Source of the DNA: Pelargonium cotyledonis
Lineage: Eukaryota; Streptophyta; Magnoliopsida; Geraniales; Geraniaceae
Direction: 5' to 3'
Length of the DNA: 24,200 bases
Assembly (NCBI GenBank): GCA_036897625.1
Contig: JAYMTA010000790.1
Coordinates: 1-24,200, forward strand
The notes under the pieces were generated by a model. The model worked only from the letters and a program-made list of their open reading frames with translations. It searched no databases and was not told the origin of the DNA. Below are positions 19,401 through 24,200 of the stretch, one piece after another. Position 1 is the stretch's first letter, and every line of letters begins with the position of its first letter. A program made the position numbers and the translations under genes.

Positions 19401-20550
19401 AAAGACATTAATAAAATGTCGAGTGATACAACCATCCAAATCAGACCCCTCCTCCAGCCATGTTCCGGATTCTATCCGTAATTTATCAATCTTATTAAAA
19501 TTTTTCCTTCCCAAAACTGCATTATGGAAGAATTTTGTGGTCAAATATCGGCCCCCTTCAACCAAAATTCTTTGCGCACTGTGGCCAAAAAATATTTTAA
19601 CGATTAAGGAGATCCAAATAATTTCTCCTAGCTGTGTCAACTTCCCTCACTCGACAACCACTCCTACTATGACTCAATTACAGTAGTCGTTGTCAAGCAT
19701 TCCAAACGTCAACTTATAACTTCAACATCTTCTTCTGACCCCACATTGCAAGACCCCGACTACACCTCTTGATTCTTTCTAGCACATCACCAACGTCTAC
19801 CCTCCCATGCAACCTGAATTATGACCTCACATTCTTTCCTCCCAACCCAACAATTTCCAAATTTAAATCGGTAAGCTCACTGATAGGCACTTTCTTCGCG
19901 AGGCGAAACCAACAAAGGCGCATGATCCGATGTTGTGAAAGACAATACCGATACCGTCTAACTCGAAAATCGGTCCAACCAACTCTTTGACCCAACAACT
20001 CGGTCAAGCCGCTCTTCTACTCTTATAGACGTCTCACTACCGCGACTCCATGTAAACTCTGGCCCCGAATAAGTCATCACAAACAACCCTGCATCATCAA
20101 GCTCATTCGCAAAAACTTTGCACAAAGCTATAGGTTGTTGACTCCCTCCCATCTTCTCCTTCGCGCACCGACATTAGCTAGGTTGCGTAAACAATCCCAT
20201 GAAAGCTGTTGTCGAGCTCCATCCAATTCCTCATAATACATAGTTATCCACCAATGACCTCACTCCAACCAACCAACTACAACATTCACAAAGTGACCTA
20301 AAATTTTGAACAAAGAAACCTGAACCTCCTTGTCCTAAAAGAGAGCCAAACCACCACTCCGACCCATGGTATCATTTGCAAATAATCCCGCCATACCTAA
20401 ACTCCTCTTCAACCCCTCCAAATCCTCCCTCATCCATTGTGTTTCAATTAAAAACACTAATTTAGGCCTAAATACCTGCACCTGGTCCTGTAAGACCTGA
20501 ATTGTCGCAGGGTTGCCCAAGGCTTAACGGTTCCAAGACAAAACACTCAT
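16422..20550 (-). pseudogene. LINE ORF2 remnant: endonuclease, reverse transcriptase, zf-RVT, RNase H
   Basis: ORF2 opens with MSVLSWNR, a stop, then ALGNPATIQVLQ and FLIETQWM (AP-type endonuclease, 20550-20335); SGPEFTWSRGSETSIR (20100-19990) is from the same domain. The reverse transcriptase (about 19170-18520) shows FIPGRLIVDNI, IKLDMVKAYDRVLWDF, GLCQCDPLSPYLF and LSFVDDSFYF (FVDD near 18540). Normal family forms are G(V)RQGDPLSP and FADD, so the turn motif is damaged. MNYAKLGVCFNM and GWSNKWLLKVG follow at 18450-18230, a zf-RVT-like region near 17250-17600 and an RNase H at about 16905-16440 (LKVNCDEA, VEAMAI, DSVMVIDAIHTRGEVFDACG). It would have copied LINE RNA at nicked target DNA. Many stops and frame shifts disable it. 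Confidence 0.85.
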
Positions 20551-20879
20551 TGGTCGGGCGGACTTGTTCTGACAGGTCCACCATAATCACGTTTTTTGGC
20601 CCAACATTCTCCTTCACTATCTCCATATCCTCAGTTCGCTTCCTCTTAGCATCCAACGTCAGCTCATCTCCTTCTCAATCGCCTCCACCTCCTTTATTGG
20701 GTCCCTAACCTCCAACCCCGATGAAGACTCAACACCCTAATCAAACCAAGCCCAACATTTCGATCTTCTCCATCTAGTACCAGTAGCCACATTTGGCTTC
20801 CCCCTTATAGCCTTCATAAAATCACGAACTCCCTTTCAGTGCCCACGTCCGAAGCCAAAAAAAAGCCTCACATTACTTC

Positions 20880-21556
20880 TCTATGTACCTAAGCCGACCA
20901 CAATAGAAACAAAAGTTAGAAAATTTCTAGTATTTGAAATTTACCCAAGTCCATCCCCACTTCCCTTCCTCATCTTCATCTGACGCCTTAAAGGGTTGTG
21001 AACATCAACAAGTACACGAATGTGATAGTATGAATTCCAACCACGCTTGAAATTCATCGGATCAGTTTCAAAAAAAGTGCCCACCGCCTTACGTACCTCC
21101 CTCAATACTGCATCTGAGGAACTCTCACCCGAAAGGTCATAGACTTGCACCCAAACTCATTAGGTTCAACTCCACCAACCTAGGGTTCTCATCTCTCTCT
21201 AACTTCTTCCACACCAACAAATAGTGATTATAAGTCCATGGCCCATCCATTAGCACTCGATTTGCCTATGTCTCATTATATAATTTAAAGAGAAATCTTG
21301 GCAGATCAGTTTGCGCAATACCATTTTGCGGAATCAAAGAAACAGTGACCTCCATAGTAGGTTTCCACGATATGGCCAAGTTGTCCCACATGTATTGCAA
21401 GTTTATAGGTGCATCCATCAAAAACCGACCACCTAGTTTCCATATTTGTGTTGTCAAAGTCTGATCACCAACCGACAATGTTGATAGATCCAGAAAATCA
21501 TCCTCCTCCCCGTCGATCCAAAGATCACCAAAATCATCCTCAATCGCCTCCCCCAT
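20880..21556 (-). pseudogene. LINE ORF1 remnant: DUF4283 plus CCHC-type zinc knuckle
   Basis: From the ATG at 21556 the frame reads an acidic N-terminus, then WKLGGRFLMDAPINLQYM and LPRFLFKLYNE, characteristic of DUF4283, the nucleic-acid-binding region of plant LINE ORF1. A stop at about 21268 interrupts it, GPWTYNHYLLVWKKL follows, and a shifted frame (21150-20941) carries the rest, including GWNSYYHIRVLVDVHNPLRR. At about 20890-20930 a third frame reads NFCFYCGRL..IEK.C, a zinc knuckle in which the expected His is Tyr and a stop intervenes. The product would have been the RNA-binding chaperone of the LINE particle. At least two frame changes make it non-functional. Confidence 0.75.
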
Positions 21557-21559
21557 CTC

Positions 21560-22040
21560 ATTTCACGTTCTTCACTACGTGAATATTTGAGCCAAAAACT
21601 AATATAAACATATAATAGTGAAAATGTATGTCGTTACCAAATTTATAAGAAATGCATTTGTCACTTTTGTTTACTCTTAAACCATGTGAGATGACTATGT
21701 TATCAAATTTCTCATGTCATTGTTTAGATGCTTATTTCAAACCATACAATGATTTTTATAACTTACACACTTTCTGTTCTTGGCCAAGGGTAACGAAACT
21801 CTCATGTTGGTCTATGTAAATTTCTTCTTCTAAGTCACTATTAAAAAAACAGTTTTTCATAAATTTGGTGCACTACTAGATCATGTAAGGAAGCTAGAGT
21901 TGTAAGCACTTGAATGGATGTATTCGACTGACTGGAGAAAAAGTATCAAAGAAATCTACATTTTCCCTTAGCCTAAAATCTTTGGCAACCAAAGGAGCTA
22001 TTATATTTCACTATGGTGCCAACACTTTCAGATTCCACTC
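21560..22040 (-). pseudogene. Copia reverse transcriptase fragment, minus strand
   Basis: Minus-strand frames read GTIVKYN.., PLVAKDFRLRENVDFFDTFSPVSR (in pieces), DLEEEIYIDQHESFV, QEQKVCKL and SLYGLK with ASK, then KFDNIVISHGL and SDKCISY. These are the standard Copia blocks KARLVAKGF, YFDTFSPVAR, LEEEIYM.QPEGF and CKL.KSLYGLKQAP. The catalytic YVDD stretch is deleted near 21605-21620, and the piece stops where the LINE begins. It has internal stops and is non-functional. Confidence 0.78.
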
Positions 22041-22054
22041 TCAAACCTCGACCA

Positions 22055-22351
22055 ATCTCAAGTAAACCATCAACTGGCAGATATCTTTACCAAAACACTT
22101 GGCAAAAGACCGTTTTCATGAACTGCTTCGCAAGTGGGGCATCTCCACTCTTTATGCTTCAACTTGAGAGGGAGTATTGACATTATTGTGTAATATTATG
22201 TGAATATTTTGTATGTAACTGTTACCTTATTTAGGACATTGACTTGGTGTGCTCAAGTAATTACTCAGTTTCCCTTTCTTAGCTAGCTTTCCTTAATATA
22301 GGCACTATTCACCATCAATAAAATTCATTCAAACTTCCTAAATTTACAGCA
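22055..22351 (+). mobile_element. Copia 3' end: RNase H tail, polypurine tract and LTR, plus strand
   Basis: The plus strand at about 22065-22110 reads NHQLADIFTKTLGKRPF, the conserved end of Copia RNase H; another frame then gives FHELLRKWGIS (about 22113-22145). A polypurine stretch gagagggag (about 22166-22174) leads into a putative 3' LTR of about 177 bp (22175-22351) with a TATA-like ccttaatatagg near 22293 and caataaaa near 22316. The first base pair of the LTR is TA instead of TG, so the exact start is uncertain. It lies opposite to the RT fragment next to it. Confidence 0.65.
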
Positions 22352-23120
22352 ACCATGAAGCTTTGTTTGGTCAATGCTTTTTCCATGTACATTGAGCTTT
22401 TGGTCAAGTGTAATGACTGGTTATGATGAAAAAGTGACTAACTTCATGTTATTGCCAAAAGGGTTTAGTCCTTGATGGTTGAATTGCCAAAATTAGGGCA
22501 TTTGTTATTGCTAGTTTTCTAATAATGTGGTATGGGTTTAAGCTCTTGCAAGGTAATTTCTTTTATGTGCTGTTTAATTATTATTTTCAAGTGAAAAAAA
22601 GAGTGAAGGAGCAACTCTCACATGGAGTTGTTGATGCAAGTTATTTGATCTAAACTTGTAGAAAGTTGAGGCCAACTTAAGACTTCAAAATAGAAAATAC
22701 ACAATGGAAATGGAAATGGACATAATTGATGAACTTTATGGGCCGGATTGGTAGAGTTCACAACAATAACAATGATTTTGAAGGCTCAAGCGAAACAAAT
22801 CGGCGATTGCGATGCTATATGCACTATGCATAAAAGAAGATTGAAATCGAAATGGTGGCCTGGTTGGCGCGATAGATGATCATGAGGAAAAATGAGATGA
22901 GCTGAGAGGAACAATAAAAGAAGAGGATATATCCAAAATTGAAAATTGTAATTTGATATTATCATTTCACCAGAGGTTATATTTTAAGTAATATTACTAT
23001 TGAATTCTCAATCGTATTGATAACTCGCATTTTTTGTTAGTTATTAGACCCTAAATTATGCATAATTAGTCCTTATTTGCTATGTTTTAGCACTCTATTA
23101 GCCCTTAAAGAGTGTTGATT
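22352..23120. other. Unassigned AT-rich spacer
   Basis: I find no ORF of note, RNA gene or paired repeat here. Confidence 0.4.
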
Positions 23121-23124
23121 GCCC

Positions 23125-23700
23125 AAACACAATGAGCGTCGGTCACGTCCGTCGCACGCTTGGGCGTCACGAGGGAGGTGGGACGTCCGACAAGTCTGGT
23201 CCGCATGGGCGGTGATGTTGTTTACTCCAGCTCCGCGCCTGGGCACCGAAGGCGAAGGGTCTTGTGATAGCTGAGTGTCGGGATGTGTGCTGCCTGGAGG
23301 ATGGCCCCCACTTGGTCGGCGAATATTTTCATGGCGTCATTGAAGACAGCGACAAGTGGGTTCGTGTCAACAGGAGGTGGGCGGCCAAAGTTGTCCAAAA
23401 GAGTATGTCCCCCGTGGACCTGACTCTGGTGACTGATCGGTTGCGCTCAAGGTGTTGGCGCAAGGCAGGTTCCTTTTGGAAAAGGTCTTTGAGGATCTCG
23501 TCCCTAGTATCCTGCACTCGGCCAGTACGAGGATCAATGCGGTCACCCAACTTCTCCTGGGCAGACAAGGTTGGGAGTAGTAAATGAGGTCCACCCCTAG
23601 AGGTAGAGGGTTGGACATCTTGGGAGGTGTCATCGGTGGTCCTCTTCGTCTTGCATGGGGGTGTCATTGTGTTGTCATACATGGATAGGATCACGACTTA
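23125..23700 (-). pseudogene. Gypsy-like gag N-terminal remnant
   Basis: Minus-strand frames near 23670-23400 read TPPCKTKRTTDDTSQDVQPS and RIDPRTGRVQDTRDEILKDL, and a shifted frame from about 23400 reads TLLDNFGRPPPVDTNPLVA and FNDAMKIFADQVGAILQAAH, ending in a stop near 23230. Charged, Pro/Ser-rich openings of this kind are seen at the start of gag in plant Gypsy (Tat/Athila-type) elements. The GC content jumps sharply relative to the spacer at its left. The frame change shows decay and no further gag or pol is present, so the element is truncated at 23125. Assignment is from general resemblance only. Confidence 0.42.
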
Positions 23701-23727
23701 CAAACGTTCCTAACAATGGAACCAGTT

Positions 23728-24200
23728 GATGCACCTGTTTTGACTGGGGGTCAACGTAAGCACACTTGGACGATGGAGTGTCGAGTCTTCTTATCCACGT
23801 ATGCTAAGGTATTTTCCTAAGTGTTGTAAATTTCTCTAAGTCTCAAGTTCTCAAGTCCAAGTCAGGGTTCGATGTTGCGGGTCCGGGTCGTGTCTTACTT
23901 CAAACCTGGGACCTGTGTGAGGACAACACACCAAAGAACGAGGTACTCAGAGTGTTTCTGAGACGTCGCCTCAGGCGTGAGAGTAAGATCTCGACCGGAA
24001 TACACAAAGCTCTAAAGAAATAAGTGAATATATACAATAAATGTCCCCTTTCTCTTATCAAGAGAGGGGTATTTGTACTTTTACCAAATTGTCGCCACAT
24101 GTCAACGTGGGATTGGCCGGTGGATAAAGTAGGGTCCACTTTGGATCTCACTTGAGGCTTGGGCTTCTTGCTAATTAGGCATGGTGCTTATGCACATCAG
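23728..24200 (-). mobile_element. Probable 5' LTR of the Gypsy-like element, running off the window
   Basis: Upstream (minus strand) of the gag remnant, TGGTTCCATTGTTAGGAAC (about 23724-23706) resembles a decayed primer-binding region of plant Gypsy elements, and the sequence beyond begins TG on the plus strand (23728). A TATA-like TGTATATATTC lies on the minus strand near 24023-24033. The other LTR end is outside the window, so this cannot be confirmed here. Confidence 0.35.

Larger units (their letters stand above)
16403..21560 (-). mobile_element. Decayed L1-type LINE with ORF1 and ORF2
   Basis: On the minus strand the order is ORF1 (DUF4283 and zinc knuckle), ORF2 (endonuclease, reverse transcriptase, zf-RVT, RNase H), then AATAAA (16446-16441) and an A-tail (16424-16403, interrupted once). 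This order is that of plant L1-clade LINEs carrying an RNase H domain. Multiple stops and frame changes in both ORFs show that it is dead. Its 3' end lies about 0.68 kb from the zinc-finger start codon in the same orientation. No target duplication is visible; the 5' end directly abuts Copia sequence. Confidence 0.85.

Noticed and set aside
18503..19435. A 310-codon open frame as a functional host gene
   Set aside because: It is the reverse transcriptase part of a LINE whose neighbouring domains are broken by stops, so it is treated as pseudogenic.
1..24200. CRISPR arrays, tRNA/rRNA genes or bacterial-type operons
   Set aside because: No regularly spaced repeats, no cloverleaf with proper boxes outside the SINE-like segments, and the gene structure is plainly that of a plant nuclear genome.

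Overview
This window is eukaryotic nuclear DNA from a flowering plant, most likely a dicot. It is AT-rich, one intron-containing gene dominates it, and that gene's protein belongs to the plant ZFN1-type CCCH zinc-finger family. The rest is typical plant transposon debris: an L1-type LINE with DUF4283, endonuclease, RT and RNase H parts, Copia and Gypsy pieces, a TRIM-like element, a SINE, MITEs and Mutator-like elements. I cannot name the species from the sequence alone.

The one gene that looks intact is on the minus strand (15723 down to 8377, seven coding exons). Joining exons by conserved splice sites gives an uninterrupted 421-residue protein with five C-x8-C-x5-C-x3-H fingers in a 3+2 layout. 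Intron 3 appears to be a GC-AG intron and contains a TRIM-like retroelement. Several upstream ATGs crowd the start codon. The apparent promoter is only about 0.7 kb long because a LINE ends at 16403.

Region by region: 1-1300 is an element with long terminal inverted repeats (TIRs), carrying a 120-bp tandem duplication and a 5'-truncated LINE with a clear target-site duplication (TSD). 1544-3118 is a second long-TIR element. 3153-3427 is a MITE-like hairpin. 4027-5189 is a Mutator-like element (8/9 matching 9-bp TSD) that carries a broken fragment of an HMG-CoA reductase gene, i.e. a Pack-MULE; this is the most interesting item. 5635-5929 is a primer-binding site plus LTR of a minus-strand retrotransposon. 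5942-5989 is an 18-bp micro-retroinsertion between 15-bp repeats. 6136-7424 is a probable third MULE-like element hosting a SINE. 8377-15723 is the zinc-finger gene. 16403-21560 is a decayed LINE on the minus strand. 21560-22351 holds two Copia pieces in opposite orientations. 22352-23120 has nothing recognisable. 23125 to the window end is the 5' part of a decayed Gypsy-like element on the minus strand.

I see no CRISPR, rRNA, functional tRNA or prokaryotic operon. Nothing here amounts to a new multi-gene system. The most notable points are the HMGR-capturing Pack-MULE, the GC-AG intron, the upstream ATG cluster and the nested insertion history.
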